Source of the DNA: Distichodus sexfasciatus
Lineage: Eukaryota; Chordata; Actinopteri; Characiformes; Distichodontidae
Length of the DNA: 64,000 bases
Reading direction: 5' to 3'
Assembly (NCBI GenBank): GCA_032718565.1
Contig: JAVGVS010000024.1
Location: forward strand, 3,851,213-3,915,212
Part shown: in pieces, positions 48,793 through 62,400 of the stretch
How positions within the stretch are numbered: position 1 is the first letter of the stretch
Layout of the letters: each line of letters starts with the position of its first letter
Notes under the pieces: model-generated
Seen by the model: the letters and a program-made list of their open reading frames with translations, nothing else
Database searches by the model: none
What the model was told of the DNA's origin: nothing
Program-made: the position numbers and the translations under genes

Positions 48793-49569
48793 TTACCTCC
48801 GGCCTATTTCACTTTGTCTCATGAAGTGAATGTTGTTGGCACTGTCGGCCAGCTCCAGGTACTGCTCGACCGACAGGACGAAGTATCCGTCGTAGCCGGC
48901 CACCTTCCCCGCGGAGAGCAGCTGCTGCCTCTCGGCTTCCGTCCACGCCCGGCTGCCCTCCTGGCCGTCCTGCAGGCGGCTCTGTTCCCGCGCCCAGGCC
49001 TGCTCCACCGCCCTCTGCCTGGCCGCTTCCAGCACGTGCTCCCTGGCCTCCTCGGCCGAGGCGCCGTAGCGCACGTTCAGGCACAGCGCCCCCTGCTGGA
49101 GCTGGATGTCGGCCAAGCGCCTAGTCCTGCCTCCCACCGTCGAGGTCATCTGCGACACCGTCACGTTGACGCCGTTCTCCAGGATCCGCCCTCCTCCTCC
49201 TCCACCTCCTGCTCCTCCGCCTCCGCTCATCACAGCCAGGTCTTCTTCCAGCGGCCCGAGCTTGACGAAGTAGTGTGTGTCTCGTCCGTCCACGGTGAAG
49301 TGCAGGCCGGAGAGGTACACGGCACCGTGCAGGATGGAGGCCATTCGCCGGCTGTCCTCGCTGGCCACGCCGATGACGTCGGCCGTGGCGACGCCGTTCC
49401 TGACGGCGAACTTGATGCCCTTGCCGAAGATGGAGGACAGCGTAGAGAAGCGCGGCGTCCGGTCGGAGCAGCGCTGCACGCGGCCCACCGCCTGCGTCAT
49501 CGGCAGCCTCTCCAGGGAGATGAAGGATCGGAGCTGCCTCTGGAGTTCACACTGAATACCCAGGACCAC
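48793..49569 (-). CDS. tenm1: tenm1 last coding exon with Tox-GHH-like region and TCAP
   Basis: The final 258 residues. FGKGIKFAVRNGVATADVIG, LHFTVDGRDTHYFVKLGP, ENGVNVTVSQMTSTVGGRTR and ARQRAVEQAWAREQSRL belong to the conserved C-terminal domain related to bacterial Tox-GHH proteins. The last 43 or so residues (GYDGYFVLSVEQYLELADSA, NNIHFMRQSEIGRR) are the teneurin C-terminal associated peptide. A glycine run (SGGGGAGGGGGGG, about 49187-49228) expands a loop that is short in human. TAA stop at 48793-48795. Confidence 0.95.
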   Translation of the reverse strand: MVLGIQCELQRQLRSFISLERLPMTQAVGRVQRCSDRTPRFSTLSSIFGKGIKFAVRNGVATADVIGVASEDSRRMASILHGAVYLSGLHFTVDGRDTHYFVKLGPLEEDLAVMSGGGGAGGGGGGGRILENGVNVTVSQMTSTVGGRTRRLADIQLQQGALCLNVRYGASAEEAREHVLEAARQRAVEQAWAREQSRLQDGQEGSRAWTEAERQQLLSAGKVAGYDGYFVLSVEQYLELADSANNIHFMRQSEIGRR

Positions 49570-50220
49570 CTGCGAGCGTGTGCAGAGAGAGTCAGACATA
49601 TCAACACCAAGAAATCGATACATGGATCCCGTCACCACACACACAAACATAAAACCTCCACTCAATAAGACGTCTCGCGTCGGTCTTGATGGCACGTTAC
49701 GTCGTGCGTCTGCCGAGATGTTTCTCGATGTTTTCATAATGTACATGTCAGTCACCGTCAGTAGCATTCGAAAAGAATAAAACACTCCAAAATAAAACGG
49801 GTTTGCAGAAAACACAAGGAAACGGATACTGAGGTTATTACAGCAAATTCTGGAAGAAAATGATGATTCTCGCCCGTAAGAGGATTTGCCAGTTCTTTAT
49901 GTACAATCACTTTTAATTCAATTCCAATTTGTTTGGAACAATAATTATCTTCTGCTCATTACAGGAAAGCAGATACCGAAATAAATGCCCTCCAAATTAC
50001 AGCCCGACTGACACAATTAGAGAAATCAATACACATTAGAATCCAGACAATAAAGGACACACAAATATGAATATAATCCACTTTGCAAAAATTCAAACCT
50101 AAGCTTTTCAGCCGAGTTCTAACACCGTTTTGGTTTGTCGACATTTTTGCAGGTTCTCACTCTGATTTCTCCTGGTTTTCTAAGACGACGGGGACATCAG
50201 CTCCTCGCCCGTGCTGCTGA

Positions 50221-50254
<34 letters not shown>

Positions 50255-53200
50255 CCCAGAGCCACTTACTTTACTGGAGTCCCAGTCCTGGGTTTTGGTT
50301 TGGGTCTTCTTCATCTCATAAGTCTGTTCCATGCCAGCCACATCCGGTTTGGGAAAACCCGGCACCACGTTATGCAGCTGGAATCCAAACAGCTGGAGCC
50401 AGCTGCCGATATCTGCTCGCACGGACACGCGTGGGGAGAAAGAAGCCATTAATTAGCTGGTTCTGTAACGGCATCCGTATCAGAGTTGAATAAAGACAAT
50501 AGACTTTTCCAGAAGATACAGCCCAGCTCCCTAAAGAGTGCATTATAATAAATGTTATAGGTTTTGCCTCCTACACGTCCCCGTGGATTTGAAACACTAG
50601 TTCCCAGGAGCTGGTGTGGTCAGACTACACAATAGCCACGTCGGTCCTAACTGAAGCTTGTTGAAGTTAAATCCTCAAAGTTCATGTCAGTAATTCATCT
50701 TATTGTAGCAGACTGAAGCTGACAGATCATTAGACTGTGGTTCTAAAATATCATCAGTGTGTGTTTAGTGCAAGAAAAAAACGAATCATAAATCATACAG
50801 ATCTCCTAACGGGGCCAGCGAGCTGACAAAATAAAAGCATGAGATGTTTGTGTGTGATCATGAGAAAGGATTATGCACAGAATCAGTTTTAAATGACGTC
50901 TAGCTGCAAGTCCACAAACTGTCGTTATTGCAATGTATTAATGTAACGTTTAGGGTTATAAACTCCATGCTGCTATCCTAAGACAATAAAGCAGTCGTAG
51001 ACGCAGATACACCAAATAAATACACATTTATAAACGTCTCACCCTCACACAACACTCTCTTGATCAAGCAAAAACACGTCACACCCAAAAATATTTTGTG
51101 CTCATACAAAAACCTGGCGTGTTCTAGCGGTGCTTTCTCGCGCTGACGTGACGCTTTCACGCGCTCGTGCAAAAACATCTGGTCTATTTTTTCCCTGACT
51201 GCTCCCTTTAAAGGCTCCGTAATGACATGCTCTGATACCTGTAGTGAACTGGGTGACCTCCTCGATGCTCCCCACCGGGCAGTTGTTTTTAAAAGCGTAA
51301 AGGTTAAAAGGCTTGGGGTTGGCACCGAGCTCAGCCCACAGGTTGTAGTCAGGCGTGGTCCACCTTCCCGCCACCACGTCGTAGTCTCGCCGGCCGAAAT
51401 GGACCAGCTTGGTGAAGGGGTCGTACAGTCCGCCGTGGAAGCCGACGATCAGCTGGACGGAGGGGTTGGAGTCCTGGTAAATGTCGCCGTAAGGGGTGTA
51501 GAGGATCTCCTTGACCACCTTGCCGCGGCTGCTGAATATGGCTCGCGGCGTGCCGGTGTTGTCGCAGGCCACGTAGTACTCCTCGCCGCTGCTGAGCTCC
51601 ATGGCGATGACGTGGCCCTGCAGGTCGTAATAGAGCGAGGTGATTTCCGAGCTGCTGTGGTTGTACATGTGCGTGACCCGGGTGGGGTTGGCCAGGTCGG
51701 CGTAGAAAAACTGCAGGTGCTGGCCCCGGCTGGAGCGGCTAGCCACGCGTCTGCTCAGGCCATCGTAGCGGTAGTGGACGCTCTCCTCCGACACCTTGTT
51801 GTAGACCCTGGTGAGGAGGCCGTTGGAGCTGTAGTCGAAGATGTCGTTGCCCCTCATGCGCAGGAAGCCGTCCTCGTCCATCTTGTACTGGATCTCGCCC
51901 AGCCGGGTGATGCGGTCGCGCAGGTCATAGCGCAGCGGCGTCAGCCTGGCGCTTGTGCCGTGGCTCAGGAGGTTGATGTTACCGTTGAGGTCGTAGCTGT
52001 AGCGCCACTGAGGACGCTCGTTGACCAGCACCGTCTGCAGCTGGCTGTCGGCGTCGTACTCGTAGGAGTGGCGCGTGATGTTGCCCTCCACGCCCACCCG
52101 GATGTCGCAAACCACGGTGCGGCCCATGTTGTCGTACTGCACCGTCATCCAGTAGGCGATTGACTTGAGTATCTCATACTGGACCTCGATCACCTGGCCG
52201 TAAGCGTTGAAGATTTTGGTGTGCTTCATGGCGTGGGTGGTGATCACCTGGTTGAGGTCGTAGTTGATCACGCTGAATTTGCCGAACTGCTCGATGCGGC
52301 CGGACACGTCCACGTAGCGGTAGAGGTCGATGGGCAGGGGGGTCTCGTTGATCATGGCCTGCATGCTGGTCACGCGGAAGTTGTTGTAGCTGTAGTCAAA
52401 GCGCGCGTTCACCAGGCCCTCCTCACTGAAGCGGAAGATCTGGCGGCCGACCAAAGGACCTAGAAGATAAGAGTGTGTATTTTAGCCGAATGATCTGCAA
52501 GACGGGCAGTTGTTAGCGTAACGGTTAGCGTTCGCCCTGTGATCGAAAGGTCGCTGGACTGAATCCCTGACCGGTAAAAGTAGCACAGAGATACTCATGA
52601 ACGAAGGTACCGTTCCTCAAGCACTGCTCCCCGGGCACTTCCCATGTTAGCTGCCCACTGCTTCTTCTCAGATGGGTCAAACGCAGAGGTCACATTTGGT
52701 TGAGGTGCACTGTGTGGTGTGGTGTGTTCACAACGACAAATCATCACTCACTCACTTTACTTGCTTAGACAATGTTGTGAAGATTTTCTGTTCCAAAGCA
52801 GTGGATAAACATTCTGCAGATGCAGGTCAAACTGACCACTTTTCCACCTGCTAATTTAGTGCACATTCAGAAATTCCCTCAGTTTTCTGTAAAATAATCA
52901 TGTCCAAATATTCTTCAATACAAATAAACACTCTCCTGCCTCTTAATGCATGGGCTTTTCATTTTGCCGTCGTCAACTCATCAGTGAGAATTATGAGGCA
53001 GCGGCGGAACAACAATTATGACGGCAAAGCAACACGGCTTTTAAACACGCGACATTAAGTTTAAAAGCGCTGTAAATCAGGTTCTCAGTTCATACGGTGG
53101 TGCTTTTAGTTGTTCTCCGCTGCCATTAGGAGCCACAACTCAGAGTTAAATTTATTTGGCAGGACTCAAGCGGCTGCCGTTGCTATTTCTGCGTTAGACG

Positions 53201-56200
53201 CTTCACTGGAACCTGTCCGACCAAAGCACGGAATAAAAAGAAAGGCACGAAGAAGAAGCAAAGTGGAACCGAGTCGGTGGTGGATAAAAGCTAAACTGCA
53301 CAGAGGAGTTCATTTCCCAGCGTTCGACTGCATCGCCAGCTCTTTCTCTGTTCCGCCCCCGAGTCTTTATTGTTTGCCTTCGTCTGCCCCTATTGCTTAT
53401 TTCGGGCAACAATTAGCATTATCGCCACTTTCAAAAGGCCCATTTTGTGGGAGTGAAATGAGATCAGTTAAAAGGAAGGTTAAATCCAATTGGTCGGGAG
53501 GACAAAATGATAAACCGGTCGGCAGGCGCGCTGGGGCTCGGAGATTAGCTGCACCTGACCGAGGGGGAGCCATCGCGGGGCGGTTTTTATAGGACGCCGG
53601 GCCGACTCCAGAACTCGGGGGAATTGTTTATCGATACGGTGGTGCGTCGCTTTAGGGACCCACCGCTGCTCGCAAAATGAACTCATCCAAGCCTGCTGTT
53701 AATCAGGTTAGGTGGTCTCAGGCAGCGAAAATTAGCCTCATACGCCGGGTGAAGTTATTAGAGATACGGACCCTTACATTGTAATTACACAGGGATTGTT
53801 TATTGCCGTTTGGTTTAACGAGCGAGTAAAATTAACAAAGATACTGAGAGCTGTAAACAAGGTCCACTGAATAACCAGCCATATATTATGGACTCAGACG
53901 GCAACAAAATCCACTGCAGAAATTGGCTTAATATTTGAACGCCAGCTCGTTAAGGAGTATAAATTTAAACAGACATCATGGTGCACGACCAGCAAATCTT
54001 CTAAATAAGGAATCAGGATTGCTGTTGGGAAAGCGTCATTTCTTTGTTGCTATTAGTGTTGAATCTGTAATAGCAACAGAATGTGTGAAAGTGATTCTGG
54101 CAGGTGCTAATCTCAGCTTTTGAAAATATGCACAAGACACAAAATAACAAGAAAAAGCAAAAGAAAGTAGAAGTGCGTTTCAATCGCATAATAAATTGAC
54201 TCCTGCTGAGGACCCCGGCGTGATTCTCTTTATTGGGATACGGTGGTGAGACATGAGGTTAATTTGAGCTGAAATATTTTTTTTTAAATGTTAGTTTTCA
54301 TTTTCAATAAAATTTAACCACCAGTTAATTCATTATGAGTTCTACAGCTCCATTTCAAATTAAACTAGGAGATGATAGAGACTGCCTGAGATCTTTCATC
54401 ACATTTTAGCGAGTGCCTCGTTGTGTCAGGTTTTTGGTAGTGATAACGCAACTCATGACAATGTCTGGAAATGTGATTTCCTTTGTAAACAAAATCTTCA
54501 TTCTGTTTGTCCCAGCCTTGTGTGCACTACGTTTGTTTCTATTAATTGAAAACAAGATTTTATTTGAGAAGAGTGTTGCAAAGCGCTCAAGTGTTCACTT
54601 GTATTTAACCTGATTTATTGTATTTTTATTTTCTCACTTGGCAGAATGCAATGTGTTTCAAATTTAATGACTGTAAAAAAGTGTTGGCTGAGTTTATTTT
54701 ATGTCTCTGGGTTTACAGTTACAGAACATCCTCGCTGTCAGGCGGAAACTTCATAAGTCCATTTTTGGTCGTTTTAATTTAAGTTTAAATTTAAGTCTTC
54801 ACGTCGGCCTGACAGTTTTATATTACACACAAGTATCTGACCATATCTTAAGATTTGATACCAATTTTGACAATGCACTGTCCATATATTTAGAATATAC
54901 ATCATTTTTTCAGTTTCCTGGAAAATGTTTTGGACGTAAAAGATTTCTGCCCGACAGCGATGGTATTTTCCTCTATTCATCTGAATCTACAGCAAAAAAT
55001 GATTTAATAGCAGGTTTAAGAGCCCCTGCTAATACCAATTAAAATGTTCTTTTAAACTGGACAAAGAATATGAAGTTTTTAAAAATGTTTTGCAACAGTG
55101 AACTGCTAAGTTCCATAATGAGGCTATTACTATAAGCTCCAATACTATTTCCTTTGTTAAACTTAACTTGAGTGATTATTTGTCATTGTGAACACACCAC
55201 AGCACAGCACACAGTGCACCACAGCCACGTGCGACCTCTGCGTTTGACCCATCCGTGAAGGAGCAGTGGGCAGCTGAGGTGCAGCACTTGGGGACGGTAC
55301 CTTGCTCATGAGTACCTCAGTGGTACCTTTACTGGTCCAAGGCTTGAGCGCTATAGCAATCTAACATAATAGAAGTGAACTGGATTAAACACGCACCTGT
55401 CTGCCTGTATCGGATGGTGCAGACGAAGCCCTCGTGCATCAGGTGGATGGTCTTGATCATCCCCGAGGCGTCGTCGTAGGTGAACGTGACCAGCGTGGTG
55501 TCGTAGATGATCTCGGAGAGACGCGCCTGCTTGGTGTACTTGTAGAGCACGCGGCGCCCCGTGCCCTGGTACAGGGTCTGCAGCAGCCGGCCGTCCCGGG
55601 CGTGGTCCTGCACGACGGAGGCTCTGCTGTCCGGGGGACTGTAGATGTTCCTGTAGTAGCCCACCGACAGCACCGACTGCAGGCCGTGGCGCACCATGCT
55701 GGGCATCGTCACCGCCAGCAGCCGGTCCGTCTGGTCGTACTCAAAGATGTATCTGCGCTGGCTGTGGAGCAGCAGCATAACGGACTGCAGACGCAGAAAC
55801 AGGAAAAATATGAGTCGACTGAGTATAGCCATGAAGCGCAGTCAATTAAAAAATGATTTGGTTTGATTACATTTTTACCAGAATGCAATTTGTTTTTCCA
55901 CGTTTCAAGCTGGATGAATGTTATAATAGTTCATCACAAAAAAATTCTTCACAGGGATGTTACTGAGAGAAACTGAGAGTGTAAGAGAAAGAGAAGATGC
56001 AGTCTGTCTAGTGGAATTCATTTGAGTCACTGAGGAAAAAGCTTTCACAATATGACCCACAGATTTTAAATATCCATTTAACTAAAACAACCAACAAATT
56101 TATTTATTTATTTATTTATCATTTTGTGACTTGAATTTTTTTTTTTTCATATTACAAGTTGTAAATGTTTCAAAAAATGTTCCATCTCTATTTACTGTGA

Positions 56201-56409
56201 TAGAAGTAGGAAATATGAAAGGTCACAAAGATGAACGTGATTAAGGCAGTAAAGAGAGTAGAGGAGACAGACGGGATGTGGTCTGTATTGAGTTAATGTT
56301 GAGTTTCATTAATTGAGTTAAAAATATCACAGTTTTAAATAAAGTACATTTTACAGTTAATTATTTAAAACTAATTGAGATTTTTTTTTCTGTTTCTTCG
56401 GCTTCTCCC

Positions 56410-56465
<56 letters not shown>

Positions 56466-59400
56466 TTAGTCTGTTTATTTGTCTGTTTGTTTGTTTGTAT
56501 TCTTTTGCTTATTTTCTTATTTTTTATCAAATCCGTTTCCATGTTTCAAGCGGGTTCATCAGATGAAATAAAGATTAATGTAATTAGGACAGTACAGAGA
56601 GTGATAGAGAAAATGGGTAGCAATTAAAAAATGTTTATCACAATAAAATCCACACATTAAAAATATTTACAATTTTTAATGAATTAATCAATAAATAATA
56701 GCTATTTGTTTGAAACAATTGACAACAAAAGAAATGCAAACATAACAGAAATTGTGAAGAAAAATACACAAATACCAAATAGCCTTTTGCTGATCATTTA
56801 AAAAATGTACTTAAAGTGTAATTTAAAAGAACATCATTTTGAAACAAGAAGTTACTCATCACTGCCTTTATCTGGGCATCTTTACTCACTATAAATAAAA
56901 TTTCCATTTGCATGATTTCCTCATATGTTAAGTGTGCGGTTCAAAACAAAAAGTTTCTCTACAGCCTTCAGAGAGAGACAGCGAGATCAGGGTACCTTCT
57001 CTACGAAGGAGTAGGTCCAGATCTTGCCGTTGACCCACGCTCTGGACACCACCCTGCCGTTGTCGTATTCCAACCTTTCGGACCAGTTTCCTCGCTGAAT
57101 GTTGGTGACCAGGCCGGCGGCCGAGTAGGTGACGTTCACCTCATTGTATTTGCTACTGGGCGACCACAAAACGGGCCTGCCCATCTGATCATACAAAATC
57201 CTGAGAGTAAATTTGCGATGGTCATCGTAAATCTTGCCCATGCGCGTGGCCGGGTCAAAGTCTATGGACAGCAGATTTCGGTTATGAGCCTGTTGCGAGG
57301 GACGAAATCACAGAGAACATTCAGGGACAGTTTGATGAACAAAGATTAGGCCTGGTCTCGGGATAACAACACCATCAATACTGTTTTTCCCCCACTAAAA
57401 ATCCATCTCAGACCTTAGCCTTAATCTGTCTCCGGAGACCGGCCAAAAATCATTACACATTTCAAGCAAGCAGTGAGTTAAGCTAAAGAAATACTTCTTA
57501 ACAGAGGTCAAAACGGGGATTAAACGCTTCTTCAGCAGAAAAACAAAAAGAGAGGCAGTCGGGATCTCGGCGTCTGCGGCCGCCGCGCTTTTCTAAATGC
57601 CAGCCACCTATTTTTTTCCATCTAACCCAAATGGAACTAATTGACATTTGGCACTTTGTCATTTTCCCTTTCCATTAAACAACACACAATCGATATCTGA
57701 AACCCATGACATTCTTCATGACTTTTGACACGTTATATTACAGCCCTGGATGAATCTGGGTCTGCAAATAGCTGAGTCTCTGCTTATTTCATCTCACATA
57801 AGCCACGTGACTTGAAAGAAGCAGCAGCAGTAAAAGAGTGAGACGTTTGCCACTTTATTCTCGTTGAGCATCACGGTGGTCTGTGGTTTACTATGCAGCG
57901 TATTCTAACACAAACATTGAGCCCCCACCCACCGGGGTGCAGAGGGTGCAGTTGGTGACTAATGATGCGTACCCGAAGCCTGCGCTCATAGGCCGTGTGG
58001 TTGCTCTTGGCCTGCTCCCGCCTCTGCCTCCACTCGATCAGGCTCGGGCTGTGCTCGCTGGGCAGCGTGATGTTGCACTTGCTGATGGCCGGATTGACCG
58101 CCCCGGACGACAGGTGAGGCTCGGTGCTGAGGACAACGTCCATGCCGCTGGCGAAGGTCACGTGGAAAGAGCCGTCGGCGCTGATGCGGTAGGTGCTCTG
58201 AGCGTGGTCTGCAAGAGGGGTGGTTAACGTGTGAAAACGGCTCCGGCTCGGAGCCGCACTGCATTTCGCGATGCATGCACAAAACACAAGTCAGTCCGAG
58301 GTGCCACTTTTCAGTAGAAAACCATGACAAATCCTCTCTCGCCTTTTTGTCTTCAATGTCACTGATTGTTTGTGTCGAGACGAACTGACTTACCACAAAA
58401 AAAAAGTGTGGCCGAAAACAGCGGCCCTCTAAAAAGAACTGAGAACTGCTTCCTGTTTATGTCTGATTTGTCTCTAGAAGGGGGTGGGGGGATCCTGTGA
58501 CTTCACACCTCTGCAAAAAATTCTCACCGTCTGAAACAGGGGCCTTTGGACTTTCATACCAGGCAACTGAACTTTCAAGGTGTTGGTTTGCTACAAGCTG
58601 CACATAAATAATGTGCTGCGTTCCATTCGCCGTTGGATCTGAGATTGGCTTGACGAGATTACGTCACATCCACTAAAAATCCTGTGTAAACCGAGCTGGA
58701 TGCGTTCCATTTGCCGCAGGAGAGTTGAACTCAGATAGAAGGTTTTTTCACCTGAATTTTCCGTCTCACGTTACTGATCCGGGGGCTCTGGTAGTATAGG
58801 TTAATTGGTGACTGTAAATTGGCTCCGTAAGGTGTGAGTGAGAGTGTGATGGCGTGTGTGCCCTACGGTGTGTTGGCACCTACCACTACAACACTGTATT
58901 AGGGTTAGACACAGCTGACCAAGTTACACACAAACAACACTAAAGTACTAAAAAATGCAAATATTCAAAGCATTATTACAGTCTTTACACTGAGTAGCCA
59001 TCTTGAATTCCGAACTCGGGGTCTGCTCTGAGATATCTGGTCGTGTGTCTGAGAAATGGGGTCATGCGCATCATCACTTCCGACTCGGAAACTGAGCACC
59101 AACGGCAAATGGAACGCACCATTAGATGAGAGACAGAAAAATCTGCTTGCGTTGCTAATGCTTGTTCTACGTCACTCCACGCATCGATCGAAAATAAAGT
59201 GTAAAACTTTAGGGAAGTGGCACAGTGGTCTCCGATGAGGCAACATCAGTATTCAGGGCGATGGGCTTTGATTTGGTGTCATGGGGAGGAGGAGGAGGAG
59301 GAGGAGGAGGAGGAGCGTTAAATGATTAATGAACTAAAAGAAATGATTTTGGTAATAAGAAACAAATCAGCAGGCGTGTTCATCTGCTCACTAATGACAA

Positions 59401-62400
59401 TTCATGAATTCATACTTATGAAATATACCATTACTGCCACATAACACCGCTGTACTACAGCAGGCCGTACACATTACACATGCTCGGCACATCACTACAG
59501 GATCGTCATCATCAACGTGAGGTGTATGTACAATGTCATGTAGGTCAATCTAAATCAAACATGTCATGCTATAACTCCTTTACCGCCTGAAGCAAAAGAA
59601 AAACTTCACTAATCTACAAAAAACTCCTCAAAAAACAGCTTGAGAATAAAGTAATGTTTTCAAATACAAAACTACTCTCCAACAAAATCCTCCCAGTCAC
59701 TGCTGGATGTTCGTCTTTCCAACAGGACTGATCTTTAGAACTGATCTCCATTCAACTCTCAAGTTTCAGTTGGAATTGAACTGGCTCCGCCCCACAGGAT
59801 GGTGAATTGAAATGACAGGAAGTGGAATTAAATTAATTGTAATTCAAAGAAATTCCACTCAGTCACATAAATAAAGAAATAACTGAAAGAAAACTGTATT
59901 TTATCATTTATTCCGCTCCACAACATACATTTTTACTTCTGAAAATGATTGCCAGTTGCCCTGGACATAATGAGTTGTGAATAATGACAACTGTTCTTCT
60001 TACTTGTTACTTAATAAAAATCAGTAACAGTACAATCTTAGGAAGTCAAAAGATAATGTTGCACAAAATGATCATTAAATGGATCAAACTGAACTATTTG
60101 TTAAATGAATGGCACTTTTGTGTCAATAAAATTACATTTGACAAGCAGTTCACACTGCACGTTGTTTGTGTAGAATATTTAATGTGCACATTAATAATAT
60201 TTTAATACTAATATCCACAATACTATTTTATTGTGAAACTTCACCTAGAGAATATGTTGCATGAATTTCTTTGATTTCCAGTCAATTTTAATTCAAATTC
60301 GAATTGTAATGTGCATCCTGTTCGCTACCTCAATTCAAAATTCAACCCAAATTCATGAACTGAACTGGAATTCATGAGCCATTTTCAGTTCAATTCAGAA
60401 TTTTGCACAGTTAGAGATATTCAAGTCGTGTTTTTTTTTTATGCATCTCATCTCTTCCCCAACTCTGATGCATACGGCTGTTTTGGAGCCACTATAGCAG
60501 AGATGCATCGAGACACCAACACTGCTGAGATCAAACCTCACTGTGCAAAAATCTGAGGAATCCAATCTGATGCGGAACACGGCACCTCCCAATATCCAGC
60601 AGGATATAAACCGCAGCCCGGAGGCAAGATGCGCTCGTCGAGAGACGTACCTTGGCGGAATGTGAAAATGGTGTCGGAGGAGGAGAAATTGGTGACCGTG
60701 ACGAAGTTCTCTGAGTTGGAACTGTCTGCTTCCACCCGGGCTGACTTCTCCATGTTGCCGTGGAAACTGCTGACTTCTCCAGTCGGGAAGGTGACATTGA
60801 TGATGTGTCCTTCACTGTTGTACCTATTCAGACACGGAGAGCCTTTCTTACCGAGGGGGGTTATGAAGCCGGCGCGGCACGGATCTGATTTATCCGGCAC
60901 AAAAGGGCAACCGAGACATTTCATCACGGCGCTCTGGACCCTCGCTTGAAGGGTCATTTTTAGGTAACGGACAAACTGTGCCGAAGCGGCGAGGCTCAAT
61001 TACTTTTGATCACTTTTAAGATTTCGCGATGTGACTTTTGGGATGACTGTCAACGATAACTCAAAAGAAACCGATTCCAGTGATACAAAGAGATACACTG
61101 TGTGTGTGTGTGTGTGTGTGTAGGAAATGGGGGTCTGACATTACAAAAGCTTGCTGGAGCTGAAGACACCACAAGATGGCACTGATAGTTCACCTCGAAA
61201 CAGAACTGAGCAGAAGGGGGCCTGAAAGGTTGTCAGCAGCTATGATCACAACACTACTTTTCTATCAAGGGTGACAAAATGCAGGTCTCAACTAAATATG
61301 CTGAGGAAAGACTGGCTGCACACACTGTAAGAGCAGAGGGGAAAAGTGAGCTTGCAAACCCTCTTCGAGCCTTCCACGTTATATAAAGGCGTCCTGAATG
61401 TGAGCACTCAGCGTCTGTTTTAAGAGCTGCGAGCGTTCTAAATGAGGCTGGCGCTGAATGAGCGGGAGGGAGTTATTATGTAAAAAGAAAAGAGCAGAGT
61501 CTTACTCGTACACCGTGGTCCAGCCGTTCTCGTCACTCTTGGTTGCTAGGAGACCGCTGTTACCGTGGTAGGTGAGCTGGGCGATGTCGTGGCCTTGAGC
61601 CGAGACCCTCTTAAGGACTCGGCTGTTGCTGACGGTGAGCCAGTGCACCTGGCCTCGGGGCGCCACGAGCCAGAGCGGCTGGCCGTTGGCGTCGCGTCGC
61701 ACGTGGACCGCAGTCCCGTCCCGTCCCAAAACCGCGCTCAGCTGGCCGTCGGCCGAGTAGCTGAAGTTGTACAGGTAGTCGCCGGTGATCAGGTGCTTGG
61801 TGTGGAGGTGCGTGCCGTTGGGGCTGAACAAATAAAGCTCGTGATCCACCACCGAGGCGATCTCGAACAGGCCGGCGGCGTTGGGATGAGGCCGGTTGGC
61901 GCTCATGGCCCGGATGCGGATGTTGCCCAGGTCGGCGATGTACAGCGTGCCGTTGGGGGCCACCGCCAGCGAGGAGGGAGCTTCCAGCCTGGCGTCACGG
62001 GCGTAGCCCCCGTCACCTGCAACGTACACCCGAGAGAAGAGATTTGAAATGAATCGCTCGCTGCCCCGTGTGAGGTTTAAGCTCCTTATCACAGCCCAGC
62101 GGACGGGAAGCAATTATTAATTTATGACGGGCTTGATGGAAAAGAATTTTGATTCATCAAAACCCCAGCTCGGTGCAGGGAGCAGCTTCAAGAGCGCTTA
62201 GCCGAGGAGATGTTTTGATGGGCGTGTACGTGATGACAGCAGGCTAGAGGTTTGGGAGCCAATGGGGAGGAAGCGTTTCCTCGAGGGGCTTGCGGGCTGC
62301 CGTGTGACGGACAGAACGTTGTTTGTACACAGAAGGGAAATAGCAGATGAAAGCCTCCAAAGAGAGTAATCATCTGTTACCAGCGTGACATGATGGAAAA

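Larger units (their letters stand above)
52460..55396 (-). other. tenm1 intron
   Basis: Intron between exons 55397-55784 and 51239-52459. It holds two SINE copies (52504-52757 and 55168-55340) and otherwise unique sequence. The part around 52940-53800 is less AT-rich and free of recognised repeats, and could include regulatory DNA, but no motif fixes this. The 160-residue ORF at 53110 shows no domain. Confidence 0.5.
58209..60650 (-). other. tenm1 intron
   Basis: A fragment of the second SINE family at 58780-58905 (+), an AGG microsatellite at 59285-59315 and AT-rich unique sequence. No gene recognised. Confidence 0.55.

Noticed and set aside
48790..49668. 292-residue + strand open frame
   Set aside because: Antisense to the last tenm1 exon, whose - strand translation is a clear teneurin C-terminus.
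51222..52163. 313-residue + strand open frame
   Set aside because: Exactly antisense to the GC-rich tenm1 YD exon; low-complexity V/A/H-rich translation without domains.
53110..53592. 160-residue + strand open frame in a tenm1 intron
   Set aside because: No domain, no homology recognised, and no promoter or splice signals.
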